A stretch of DNA of 64,000 bases from Serinicoccus hydrothermalis (GCF_001685415.1 NZ_CP014989.1:1612001-1676000), one strand, 5' to 3'; positions 18,526-27,970 are shown, counted from the first letter of the stretch. Notes: generated from the sequence alone by a model not told the origin. A program made the numbers and translations.

Positions 18526-19152
18526 TCAGGGCGCGTCGCCCGTCGCGGTGCCGTCGTCCGCGGGGGCAGGAGCCTCGGTCACCGTGGCCTCGTCGGCGCC
18601 CGGGGTCGCCGTCTGCTCGCTGCCGTCGGCGACCGTCCCGCCGCCGTCGTCGCCGAGCACTGCCCCGAGAACCGTGAAAGCGCCGACGACGAGCACCATG
18701 CCGGCAACCCCGAGGACGACCGTTCCCCGAGCGCGCGTCAGCTTGTCCGCGATGACCGAGACGGCTTTGACCGCCTCCGAGACACTCTGCGCCACAAGGT
18801 TCCGCTGCCCCGTCCCTGGTGCCTCAGGTGGGGACTCCGCAACCACCCGGCGCTGAGTGACTGCCCTCGCTTCAATGACCGCGAGCACTCCGGTCGCGAT
18901 GAACACGAGGCTTGCCAACCACAGTGACATCAGGACTACCACGAGGGTCGCTCGCTGAGCGAAAGAGCCGTCGACCCACTGCTCGTCCGCCAGCACGACG
19001 CTGCTCGTCGCAAGATCGATCTTCCATGCCGTGCGCCAGAAGAAGAGCGTCGAGACGAGACCGGCCGCCGCACCCACGGCGCAAGCAGCCCCAGCGACGT
19101 CACCGCTCCACTCCCCTGGGATGACGAACACCTTCGACGTGTCCTCTGACAT
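18526..19152 (-). CDS. hypothetical membrane protein with atypical codon use
   Basis: Unrecognised 208-residue protein. Hydrophobic segments lie at about residues 19-38, 68-92 and 145-165, the last followed by an acidic Ala/Thr/Pro-rich tail from about 170. Between segments two and three a stretch (QRNLVAQSVSEAVKAVSVIA) looks amphipathic. GGAGG lies 7 nt before the ATG. Third positions are noticeably less GC-rich than in tmk or holB (runs such as GATCGATCTT), which suggests recent acquisition. It lies alone between tmk and the MerR gene. No function is proposed. Confidence 0.7.
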   Translation of the reverse strand: MSEDTSKVFVIPGEWSGDVAGAACAVGAAAGLVSTLFFWRTAWKIDLATSSVVLADEQWVDGSFAQRATLVVVLMSLWLASLVFIATGVLAVIEARAVTQRRVVAESPPEAPGTGQRNLVAQSVSEAVKAVSVIADKLTRARGTVVLGVAGMVLVVGAFTVLGAVLGDDGGGTVADGSEQTATPGADEATVTEAPAPADDGTATGDAP

Positions 19153-19202
19153 GGCACCTCCGGGTCACGGGTCGGGGCGTCCGTGGGCCCAGTGTCCACC
19201 CG

Positions 19203-19234
19203 GCGGCCCCTCACCCACAAGGGTGAGGGGCCGC
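19203..19234 (-). terminator. 14-bp terminator hairpin after the TipA-type gene
   Basis: GCGGCCCCTCACCC pairs perfectly with GGGTGAGGGGCCGC around an ACAA tetraloop, 30 nt beyond the stop of the leftward MerR gene. Confidence 0.8.
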
Positions 19235-19264
19235 TGAGTTGCCCGGCCTCGGTCCCGCCCGGCC

Positions 19265-20047
19265 TCAGCCCCGCGCGGCGTTGGCCACGACGGCGTCCCG
19301 GACGAACTGCGCGAGGCCCTTGGCGATGTCCTCGTAGGTCTTGGTGAACCTCGGGTCGTCGACGTACATCTGCGCGATGCTCGCGTGCATACCGCGCGGG
19401 CAGTCGTAGAACCACCGGCAGATCTGCTGCCGCGCCTCCTCGGCGGCGTCCATGGCCGCCTCGGAGTCTGCGGGCTCGCCGCCCTCGAGCAGCTCGACGA
19501 AGCGGGCGTTGACCTGGTCCTGCTCGACCTTGATCTGCTCCCACTGCTCCTTGGTGTAGCTCTTGGTCCGCTGGTTCGACTGCTTCCAGGCGTCGGTGTC
19601 GCCCCAGCGCTGCTCGGCCTCGGCCTGGTAGTCGTCGAAGTTGTCGGTGAAGTTGTCACCGAAGATCTCTCGCTGCTCCTCGCGGGTGATCTGGTAGCCG
19701 CTCATCTCTCTCTCCATCGCCGTGTCGATCGACCGCACGAGCTCGGTGAGCTCGCCGATCCGGTCCGTGATCGCGCTCCGCTGCCGACGCAGGTGCTCCA
19801 GGACGTCGGCGTCCTGCTCCAGCAGGGCCGCGACCTCCTCGAGCCCGAAGCCCAGGCGGCGGTAGACGACGACGTGCTGCAGCCGCACCAGGTCGGCCTC
19901 GGTGTAGAGGCGGTATCCGGCGTGGCTGCGCTCGCTGGGGACCACGAGACCGATCTCGTCGTAGTGATGCAGCGTGCGCACGCTCACGCCGACCTCCTCG
20001 GCCACCTGGCCGACGGTCAGCGTCTGCGTCGTCGTCATCTCGATCAC
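19265..20047 (-). CDS. tipA: MerR-family regulator, TipA type (TipAL)
   Basis: Two-part regulator of 260 residues. Residues 9-75 are the MerR winged HTH (VGQVAEEVGVSVRTLHHYDE, GYRLYTEADLVRLQHV), residues 80-115 a coiled-coil dimer helix (LEHLRRQRSAITDRIGELT), and residues 118-260 the TipAS antibiotic-recognition domain (IFGDNFTDNFDDYQAEAEQR, YDCPRGMHASIAQMYVDDPR, which retains a Cys at the position used to bind thiopeptides). Such proteins sense thiostrepton-like drugs or other amphiphiles and activate their own gene. The operator lies directly upstream. GTG 20047 is used because the -10 lies 7 nt before it; ATG 20038 is an alternative. Which export or resistance gene it controls is not visible. 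Confidence 0.9.
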   Translation of the reverse strand: MIEMTTTQTLTVGQVAEEVGVSVRTLHHYDEIGLVVPSERSHAGYRLYTEADLVRLQHVVVYRRLGFGLEEVAALLEQDADVLEHLRRQRSAITDRIGELTELVRSIDTAMEREMSGYQITREEQREIFGDNFTDNFDDYQAEAEQRWGDTDAWKQSNQRTKSYTKEQWEQIKVEQDQVNARFVELLEGGEPADSEAAMDAAEEARQQICRWFYDCPRGMHASIAQMYVDDPRFTKTYEDIAKGLAQFVRDAVVANAARG

Positions 20048-20054
20048 GCTCCCG

Positions 20055-20085
20055 AGCCTGGGGCCTCACGGTGCGTGAGGGTCAA
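20055..20085 (-). promoter_or_regulatory. MerR-type promoter/operator of the TipA gene
   Basis: On the minus strand TTGACC is followed by a 19-bp spacer holding the dyad CCTCAC-GCACC-GTGAGG and then CAGGCT. An over-long 19-bp spacer filled by a dyad is the hallmark of MerR-activated promoters, and the -10 ends 7 nt before GTG 20047, so the message is probably leaderless and autoregulated. Confidence 0.75.
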
Positions 20086-20591
20086 GCCCGATCCGGGACG
20101 GCGCCCTCGGCGGCGGTCATCGTGCCCCGCCCGTGCAGGGACTCGAAGATGAGTGAGGTCTCCGCGTGCAGCACCCCGGGCCGGTTGGTGAGGTGGTCCA
20201 GGACGAAGTCGCGCAGGGCGTCCGCGCTCGGCACGGCGACGTGGACGTAGTAGTCGATCGCCCCCGAGACGTGGAAGGCGCCGAGCACGCCCGGCAGCTC
20301 GGGCACCTCACGGGTGAACTCCTCGAAGTTCGCCCGCCGGTGGCCGCCGAAGCGGATGGCGATCATCGCCTCCACGGGTCGCCCCACGGCGACCGGGTCG
20401 ATGTCGGCGTGGATCCCGCGGACGACGCCCCGCTCGCGCAGCGAGCGCACCCGCACCAGGCAGGTGGACTCGGCGATGCCGACCTCACGGGCCAGCATGG
20501 CGTTCGACATGCGCCCGTCCACCTCGAGCAGGCGTACCAACGCCAGGTCGGTGTCGTCGAGGGGCTTGTCGTCACGAGGATTCTTCGGCAC
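20082..20591 (-). CDS. Lrp/AsnC-family regulator
   Basis: Predicted DNA-binding regulator of 169 residues. The N-terminal HTH (LDDTDLALVRLLEVDGRMSN, VGIAESTCLVRVRSLRERGV) is followed by an RAM/ligand-binding domain (AMIAIRFGGHRRANFEEFTR, GVLGAFHVSGAIDYYVHVAV). GTG 20591 is chosen because CATACT lies 7 nt upstream and the conserved HTH begins about 10 residues in; the frame continues 17 codons further. Regulators of this type often control a neighbouring amino acid gene; the PLP enzyme at 26.8 kb is a candidate, now separated by the subtilase. Confidence 0.9.
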   Translation of the reverse strand: MPKNPRDDKPLDDTDLALVRLLEVDGRMSNAMLAREVGIAESTCLVRVRSLRERGVVRGIHADIDPVAVGRPVEAMIAIRFGGHRRANFEEFTREVPELPGVLGAFHVSGAIDYYVHVAVPSADALRDFVLDHLTNRPGVLHAETSLIFESLHGRGTMTAAEGAVPDRA

Positions 20592-20598
20592 GAGGCCC

Positions 20599-20606
20599 AG
20601 TATGCC
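20599..20606 (-). promoter_or_regulatory. -10 element of the Lrp gene within a GGCATAC motif
   Basis: The minus strand reads GGCATACT; CATACT is followed by 7 nt and GTG 20591, consistent with a leaderless transcript. Confidence 0.4.
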
Positions 20607-20625
20607 CGGACCCACCGCAGATGGC

Positions 20626-20661
20626 GCAGCCCGGCCGGTCACGGGAGAACGGCCGGGCTGC
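20626..20661 (-). terminator. 12-bp terminator after the subtilase gene
   Basis: GCAGCCCGGCCG pairs perfectly with CGGCCGGGCTGC over a 12-nt loop, 12-47 nt past the subtilase stop and upstream of the Lrp promoter. Confidence 0.75.
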
Positions 20662-20672
20662 GGGTCGGTGGG

Positions 20673-23600
20673 TCACTCCAGGGTCCGCAGCTCCTCCAGG
20701 ACCGTCTCGGCCACGGCGGTCTCACCGCCGAGGACGCTGATGAGGCCGGGCTCGAGCCGCTCCAGCGCGGTCCAGGTCGCCGAGGGCACCGAGTCCTGCC
20801 GCACGAGCAGCAGCGGTGCGTCCTGCGCGCCGGCCGCGGCAGCGCCGGCGAGCGCGTCCGGCCAGTCCTGGCCGCTGGCGACGTAGACGTCCCCCGCGGT
20901 GGGGTAGTCCTCGGCGAGGAGGGCGGCCGTGCCGTAGCGGTCACCACCGGAGATCCGGTCCACCTCGCCGAACTCCTCCAGCGCGGTCTCGACGCCGTCC
21001 TCGACGACGCCGGTGCCGCCGAGCAGCACGATCTGCTCCACGCCGAGGTCGCGCAGCGCCTGCCGGGTGCTGGACGGCACCGAGTCCGGCCGGACCAGGA
21101 GCACCGGGGCGTCGACCGCTCCGGCCCGCGCCGCGCCCGCGAGCGCGTCGGGGTAGTCGCGCCCGGTGGCCACGTAGGCCGTGCCGGACGAGCCGAGCTC
21201 CGCCGCGACGAGGGCCGCGGTGGCATACCGGTCGCGTCCCGCCAGCCGCCGCACCGGGGCCTCGGCGGCCTCGGCCGCCTCCTCCACCACGTCGTCCTGG
21301 ACGGCGCCGTCGCCACCGAGGACGACCAGCTCACCGGGGTTGAGCCGCTCCAGCTCGGCCGCGGTGACCGCGGGCAGCTGGTCGGGCTTGGTCAGCAGGA
21401 CCGGGACCTCGGCGCTCCCGGCCCAGGCCGCGCCGGCCAGGGCGTCGGGGTAGTCGGCGCCGGTGGCGAGCAGCACCGTCGCGATCCCCGGCTCGTAGGC
21501 CTGGGAGAGCTCGACGGCGGTGCCGTAGCGGTGCTCGCCGGCCACCCGGACCACCTCGGGGTGGATCGGGCCGGGGTCGGTGTCGCAGTCCTCGTGCAGG
21601 AGCACGAAGTCCTCCTCCACCACCTGGCCCCGGACGGGGTCCACCAGCGCCGACTCCGGCAGGTGCTCCACCGCGGAGGCGATGAGCTCCAGCTCGCCGA
21701 CCCTCGTGTCGATCCAGCGGGCATACCGTCCCTCGTCGTCGGTGACCCAGCGCCACCTCGGGCCCTCGCCCCGCGTCGGTGAGGCGTCGACGGTCGCGCC
21801 GGCCAGCGGGTCGGTGGTGCCGGCGCAGTCGTCCCCGGCCACCAGACCGGTGAGCTTGCCCCACGTGGCCGGCGGGAGCACGGTCATCTCGACCTCGCTG
21901 GTCGGCGCCGTGCCGGGCATACCACCCTCCGCCGAGACCCCGGCGGTGTAGAGCCCGGGCTGCGCCACGTCACCGGTGGTCGTGACCTGCACCGTAGCCG
22001 ACTCACCGGGCGCCAGGGACAGCTCGGTCTCGCTCAGCGAGAGCCACGGCACGTCGACCGGGCCGTCACCGCACAGGTCGTAGCCGGGCAGGAGCTCGAC
22101 GACGTCGCTGAAGCCGGCGTCACCCTCCCCGCCGATCCGGACGAACCCGCAGGCGCCCGCGCCGCGGAAGCTCGGTTCGTTGGGGTTGGGCAGGTCCGAC
22201 CAGGCGTCCGCAGCCGGGTCGTAGGCGACGGCCTCGTTGCTGATCGCGCCGTCCAGGAGCCCGCCGGTGACGATGAGCTGGTCGTTCGCCCCGGCGTAGG
22301 CCGCGCCCCAGGCGTCGCTCGGCGCGTCGGCGACCTGCGTCCAACTGTCCGCCGCCGGGTCGTAGGCGTAGGCCTCGGTGGTCGAGGTGCCGCCGTCGCC
22401 CACACCACCGGCGCAGACGACCCGTCCGTCGACGCCGGCGCAGGACGGGAAGGCCACCGTCCGGGGGTAGTCGGCGAGCGTCGTCCAGGTGTCGGTGGCC
22501 GGGTCGTAGGCCGCGGTGACCGCGCTCGTGGGGTCGCAGTCGCCCGTGGTGCAGCCGCCGACGGAGTAGAGCAACCCGTCCAGCGTCGCCTGGCCGGCCC
22601 ACGCGACGGACACAGGGGCGTCCGAGACCTGGGTCCAGGCGTCGTCCTGCGGTGCGTAGACGTAGGTCTCGGCCCGGGCCGACCCGTTGCTGTCCCAGCC
22701 TCCGGCCGCCACGATCTGCCCGTCGACGGTCCCGGCCGTGGGAGCCATGAGCGGCTCCGGCAGCTCGGCGCCCTCGACCCACTCCATCGCCGCGGGGTCG
22801 TAGCGGTAGTGGGCCGTCGTGGGCTCGATGCCGTCGAAACCGCCGAAGCTGTGCCAGGCCCCGTCGACCTCGACGACCCGGTTGTCCACGATCGTCGCGG
22901 GGACGGGCGTGAGCTCGGTCCACGGCTCCTCGTGCGGCTGCATGGTCGCCTCGCGCTCCGGGGCGTCGTCCGCGGTGAGGTATGCCCCGACCCGCGGCTC
23001 GACGTCGACGGTCCGCGTGGGGGCACCCGCCGCCGCGTCCTCGCCGGTCGCGGCGACCCGCCGGCCGTCGGCCCGCAGCAGCGTCGCGTCACCGCGCACC
23101 TCCTCCAGCGTGACGTCGGCCGGGCCGGTGCCGCTGTTGGTCACGGTCAGGTCCACGGTCTCGGAGTCCGCACCCAGCTCGACCTCGGTCCTGATGAGAC
23201 CCGGGTCGAGCTCCAGCAGCCCGCCGTCGAGCACGAAGTCGGCGCGGACCGCACCGCCCTGCTCGACGTCGACGTCCTGCGTGGCCGCGCCGTAGCCCCG
23301 GGCCGTGGCCTCGAAGGGGTGCGCGCCGGACACGCTGCTGAAGAGCCAGTAGAAGCCGTCGTCCTGGCCCTCGTCCGCCGGGGTGTCCCGGCTGGTGCCG
23401 CGGTCCTCCGGCACGTCCAGGCTGGTCACGGCGGCGCCGCTCACCGCGGAGCCGTCCGCCGAGGCGGACACCGAGCCCACGACATACCCGCCGTCACCGG
23501 TCGGGTCGCAGCTGCGGGAGCCGACGACGATGTCGTCCACCTGCCAGAAGTACGCCCACACGGCCTCGTGGTAGTGCCATCGGAGCCGCACGTCCACCTC

Positions 23601-25972
23601 GCCCTGCGCCATCGGGAGCGGCACCCTCACCTCGACATCCTCCTGCGGGGTCGTCCAGGTCGACACCGTCGTCCAGCTCTCGCCGCCGTCGGTGCTGACG
23701 TCGAGGTCGGCGATGTCACCCAGCGGGATGTAGGCCTGCGCGAAGCTGACGCTCGGGTTGTCCAGGGCGCTGAAGTCCATCACCGGCGACACCAGGGAGG
23801 TGTCCTGCTGCCCGTCGGGACCGTAGGCGTCGGAGTTGACGTAGGCGAAGGCGCCCTCGCCGCCGGTGAGGTTGCCGATGCCGGCGCCGTCCTCGTCCAC
23901 GGCCCAGACCTGGCCGTTGTCCAGGTTGTCCTCGATCTCCCACCCGTCGGGCAGCACCCCGGCGTCGAAGCTCTCCGCGAGGACGACGCTGTCGGTGGCG
24001 GTGTAGCCGGGTGCCGTGCACGAGTCGGGCAGCACCGTGGGCGAGAGGTCGACCACCGTGTCGGCCTCGACCAGCACCTCCTCCTCGAGCACCTGGTAGC
24101 CGGGGTACTGGACCACGGCCTCCAGGCGCACCTGCTCGCCGACCGGGACCTCGAGGGCATACCCGCCGTCGAGGGGGTCGGTGAAGGTGGCGAGCGACTG
24201 CCCGGCCACCGACACCTGGGCGTAGAGCGGGAAGCCCGCGCCCGAGCCGTCGGTGACGGTGCCGCTGACCGTGGCCCTCTGCGCGGCCTCGAGGGCGAAG
24301 TCCTGGGTGGCCGTCCCGTCCTCGGACACGGTGACGTCGGCGGACTGCTCCAGCCAGCCGAAGCGGGAGGCGGTCAGCGTGTAGTCCCCCGCGCTGACGA
24401 GGGCCCGGTAGGCGCCCTCACCGTCGGTGGAGAGCATCCGCTCCACCGGCCCGGCGACCTCCACGTCGACGCCGGCCAGCGGCTCGCCGGTCGCGGCGTC
24501 GGTGACCGTCCCCTCGACGACACCGACCGGCCCGCGGGGGGCGGCGTCGAGCAGCGCCAGGGCGTCGAGCCTTCCCTCGCCAAAGACGTTGTTGTCCTCG
24601 TCGGTGCCGCCGCACTGGTCGTCCGGGTTGTCCGTCGCGGTCCCGTCGAGCAGTCCCACGGTCGCCTCGACGTCGCCCACGAGCTGCGGGGAGCTCGCCC
24701 AGAGCAGGGCGATCGCCCCGGCCACGTGCGGCGAGGCCATCGAGGTGCCGGAGTAGGAGGCGTAGCCGTTGCCGGGCACCGAGGAGCGCACGGCCGTGCC
24801 GGGTGCCGAGATGTTGGGCTTGGTCTCGCCGTCCTGACCGGCCCCGCGGCTGGACGTCGGGTTGATCTCGTGCGCCGCGTCGTAGTTGCCGACGGAGTAG
24901 TTGATGATGCGGCTCCCGGGTGATCCCGAGCTCTCGCAGCCCGGCCCGATGTTGCCGTTGGCCCACACCCCGAACTGGCCCGCCGCGGCCCAGGCGAGGG
25001 AGACGTCCTCCATGAAGGGGTCGTCGGAGGGCGACGTCGTGCCCCAGGAGTTGTTGATGACGTGCGGGCGCATCGCCGGGTCGGGGTCCGAGCCGTCGGT
25101 CCGGGTCGGGGCCAGCATCCACTCCCCCGAGCTGATGAGCGCCTCGTCGGTGGGGCAGCAGCCGTTGGCGGAGATCCAGCGCGCACCCGGGGCCACGCCG
25201 ATCTGGTTGTCGCCGCCGTCGTCACCGACCATCGTGCCGGTGACGTGGGACCCGTGGCCCTCGAGGTCCACCGGCTCGTCCGGGGACACCCCCGCCGCGT
25301 CGAACCAGTTGTAGTCGTGGTCGAAGGTCCCGTCCCCGTTGTTGCCGCGGTATGCCCCCACCAGCGCCGGGTGGTCGAACTGCGCCCCGGTGTCGATCGA
25401 GCCGACGACGATCCCCTCCCCGGTCACGCCGTACTCGGCCCAGACGTCGTCGGCGTTGATGTCGGCGACGCCCCACTCCACCGCTGCCGGCGCGGGGAGG
25501 TCGGCGGGCGCGGGCTCCACCTCGGGCAGCTCGTAGGACACCGTCGGGTAGATCCCCTCGACCTCGCGCTCCCCGGCGAGCTCCAGGGCCAGGTCCTGCG
25601 AGCCACCGGTGACGTGGACCGCGTTGGTGATCCAGTGGGACTCGTAGGTGGCGCCCGCCTCGTCGAGCCGCCGGAGCACGTCCTGCTGGCTGGCCTGCGC
25701 GGTGCTGGTCAGGGCGTCGTAGACCCCTTGGCCGCGGGCGTCCCAGTCACGGACGTCCTGGAACGGGCTCAGGTCGGCCCGCTCCCCCAGCCGCACCCAG
25801 AAGTCGACCCGCTCTCCTCCTGCTCGAACTCCTGGGCCAGCGCCTGCTCGATCTTGTCCTGCGCGTCCGGCGCCGGAGCCGCCTGCACCGGGGAGGCGAC
25901 GAGCGCGCCGCTGAGCAGCAACCCCGTCCCGCCGATCCCCGCGACCACCCTGCGCCATACCCCTGCACCCAT
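20673..25972 (-). pseudogene. giant secreted S8 subtilase with Kelch and cell-wall-binding repeats; one apparent frameshift
   Basis: The signal peptide (MGAGVWRRVVAGIGGTGLLL, cleavage near VQAAPAP) and the mature protein lie in different frames; adding one base in about 25809-25830, beside a CCC run, joins EQALAQEFEQEE to VDFWVRLGERADL and gives about 1766 residues. The subtilase has all catalytic motifs: SIDTG (Asp at 25392-25394), HGSHVTGT (His at 25254-25256), NNSWGT and SGTSMASPHVAG (Ser at 24741-24743). It continues with carboxypeptidase-regulatory-like domains, a jelly-roll domain (AESFDAGVLPDGWEIEDN), at least four Kelch repeats near 22.1-22.9 kb and three CWB2 repeats at 20.7-21.6 kb (YGTAVELS, YATAALVA, YGTAALLA, each with YPDALAGAA or WPDALAGAA). 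The remaining 1700 codons are intact, so the lesion is recent, an assembly error, or bypassed. Probably wall-bound. Confidence 0.85.
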
Positions 25973-26065
25973 GTCGTCCGCCTCCCGGTCAGCACCGCTC
26001 ACCCCTGTGGGTGGTGCTGAGACTAGGGAGGGTCGCGGGCGGCGACAACGGGCGGAGCGGGGCAG

Positions 26066-26587
26066 TTATGGGGCAATCGGCTCGGGAGAGCGCCCCTGGT
26101 CGGCGACCGTGCAGACCGCCTGGAAGCCGGCCCCGCGGACGGTCCGGATCTCCAGGGGCATACCGGCCAGGGCCAGCTTGCGGCGCAGGCGCTTGATGAC
26201 CGAGCGCACCTGGGCCCCGTCGCCGACGTAGCCGGTCGCCCAGACGTCCCGGGTCAGCTCGGCGATCGACCAGACGTGCCGGCGGTCCGAGCTGAGCAGA
26301 CCCAGGGTCTCGAACTCCAGGGGCGTGAGCCGCAGGACGCGCCCGCCCCACACCACGGTGCGGTGCTCGGCGTCGAGGTCGACGCCCATCCCCATCCCCG
26401 GTGACGGGTATGCCGCGCCCCCCGCACCGGAGCGCAGCAGCTCCCCGGCGTTCTCGCGGGAGGTGGCCAGCACGACCGCCACGTCGCCGGGCAGGCTCGC
26501 GAGCAGCCGCTCGCGCTCGCGCCGGGTCGCCGCGACGACGACCACCATCGGCCGATCCGCCGTCGACCTCCGGGATGAGACCGTCAT
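26066..26587 (-). CDS. orphan winged-helix (OmpR/PhoB-type) DNA-binding protein
   Basis: Protein of 173 residues. Residues 75-160 form a Trans_reg_C winged helix: VVWGGRVLRLTPLEFETLGL, then SIAELTRDVWATGYVGDGAQ, VRSVIKRLRRKLALAGMPLE and IRTVRGAGFQAV, the normal order of an OmpR effector domain. Residues 14-55 (MVVVVAATRRERERLLASLP, VAVVLATSRENAGELL) resemble the start of a receiver fold but lack the phosphoacceptor Asp and most of the domain. GGGGAAG precedes the ATG. No kinase is adjacent. It is upstream of and codirectional with the subtilase and divergent from the PLP enzyme, so it may control either. Confidence 0.85.
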   Translation of the reverse strand: MTVSSRRSTADRPMVVVVAATRRERERLLASLPGDVAVVLATSRENAGELLRSGAGGAAYPSPGMGMGVDLDAEHRTVVWGGRVLRLTPLEFETLGLLSSDRRHVWSIAELTRDVWATGYVGDGAQVRSVIKRLRRKLALAGMPLEIRTVRGAGFQAVCTVADQGRSPEPIAP

Positions 26588-26704
26588 CCGCTTCCCCTCC
26601 GCCGATCGAACCTGACTCTAGGGGCACTTCGGCTCGCCCCGCCAGACCTGCGGTCGACGACCCCGTCCTACGCAGTTATCCCCGCACTTAGGCCATCATG
26701 ACGT

Positions 26705-26749
26705 AGATTCAGCGTCGTTCTTGATTTGAGTGCGCAGATTCTGCATCCT
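26705..26749 (+). promoter_or_regulatory. promoter of the PLP enzyme gene with two direct repeats
   Basis: TTGATT (26721-26726), a 17-bp spacer and CATCCT (26744-26749) end 6 nt before ATG 26756, a leaderless promoter. Two copies of AGATTCnGCnTC start at 26705 and 26736, 31 bp (three helical turns) apart, one upstream of the -35 and one over the -10. They may be regulator sites. The surrounding 70 bp are unusually AT-rich for this window. Confidence 0.5.
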
Positions 26750-26755
26750 GGGTCC

Positions 26756-27961
26756 ATGAACCCGCAGCACCCCGAGCTCGACACCCGCGCCGTGCACGCT
26801 GGCCGCGCCGACCTCACCGCCCTCGGCGTGCACGTGCCCCCGATCGACCTGTCCAGCACCTACCCGCTGCCGGACGTCGAGAGTGGCGGCGAGGCCTACG
26901 ACCAGATGGCCGGCGGGGGCCGGCGGCTCGAGGGCCAGTCGGCGGTCTACCAGCGGCTCTGGAGCCCCGGGGTGGCGCGCTTCGAGGAGGCGCTGGCCGA
27001 GCTCGAGGGGGGCGAGGCCGGCATCGCCTTCGCCTCTGGCATGGCGACCCTGAGCGCGGTCCTGCTCGCCTGCGTCGGTGCCGGGACCCCGCACGTCGTC
27101 GCGGTCCGCCCGCTCTACGGCGGCTCGGACCACCTGCTGGCCACGGGTCTGCTCGGCACGCGCGTCACGTGGGCGGACGCGGGCGGGGTGGCTGCCGCGA
27201 TCGAGCCGGACACCGGGCTGGTCGTCGTCGAGACGCCGGCCAACCCGACCCTCGACCTCGTGGACCTGCAGGATGTCGTGGCCGCCGCCGGCGACGTGCC
27301 CGTGCTGGTGGACAACACCTTCGCGACGCCGGTGCTGCAGCGCCCGCTCGAGCTCGGTGCCACGCTGGTCCTGCACTCGGTGACGAAGTTCCTCGCCGGG
27401 CACGGCGACGTGCTGGCCGGTGCCGTCGTCACCTCCGAGGCCTGGGCGCAGCGCATCCGCCCGGTGCGCGCCGTGACCGGCGCCGTCCTCCACCCCCTGT
27501 CCGCCTACCTCGCGCACCGGGGCCTGCAGACCCTGCCCCTGCGGGTGCGGGCCCAGCAGGAGGGCGCCCAGGTCCTCGTCCGGTGGCTGCGGGGGCATCC
27601 GGGCGTCGAGCAGGTCTTCTACCCCGGCTCCGACGGCGACCCGACCCGGCTGATCGGCCGTCAGATGGCCGGTCCCGGCGCGGTGCTGGCCTTCGACCTC
27701 GGCAGCTACGAGGCGGCCGCCGCGGTGGCGGGCTCCTGCCAACTCATCACGCACGCGGTCTCCCTCGGCGGGGTGGACTCGCTCGTCCAGCACCCGGCCG
27801 CCCTCACCCACCGCCCGGTGGCCGACGAGGCCAAGCCGGGCGCCGGCATACTCCGGCTGTCCGTGGGGCTGGAGGCGCCCGAGGACCTCATCGCGGACCT
27901 GGACCAGGCGCTGCTCGAGGCGCGCCTGGCCCCGCGCGAGATGGAGACGGCCTCCCGCTGA
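26756..27961 (+). CDS. trans-sulfuration family PLP enzyme (cystathionine gamma-lyase/synthase or methionine gamma-lyase type)
   Basis: Fold-type I PLP enzyme of 401 residues in the Cys/Met metabolism family. The N-terminus LDTRAVHAGR and PPIDLSSTY are typical; the cofactor phosphate loop is FASGMATLSA, the ring-stacking block VRPLYGGSDHLL carries the expected Tyr, and SVTKFLAGHGD has the Schiff-base Lys at residue 211. LSVGLEAPEDLIADL is the C-terminal signature. Substrate preference cannot be read from sequence alone; an Lrp regulator nearby would suit a catabolic methionine or cysteine role. The conserved N-terminus begins at the promoter-proximal ATG; an upstream in-frame ATG would overlap the promoter. 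Confidence 0.88.
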   Translation: MNPQHPELDTRAVHAGRADLTALGVHVPPIDLSSTYPLPDVESGGEAYDQMAGGGRRLEGQSAVYQRLWSPGVARFEEALAELEGGEAGIAFASGMATLSAVLLACVGAGTPHVVAVRPLYGGSDHLLATGLLGTRVTWADAGGVAAAIEPDTGLVVVETPANPTLDLVDLQDVVAAAGDVPVLVDNTFATPVLQRPLELGATLVLHSVTKFLAGHGDVLAGAVVTSEAWAQRIRPVRAVTGAVLHPLSAYLAHRGLQTLPLRVRAQQEGAQVLVRWLRGHPGVEQVFYPGSDGDPTRLIGRQMAGPGAVLAFDLGSYEAAAAVAGSCQLITHAVSLGGVDSLVQHPAALTHRPVADEAKPGAGILRLSVGLEAPEDLIADLDQALLEARLAPREMETASR

Positions 27962-27970
27962 CCGGTCCGG

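Noticed and set aside
20166-24923. Long plus-strand frames opposite the subtilase and Lrp genes
   Set aside because: Shadow frames; no start signals or motifs.
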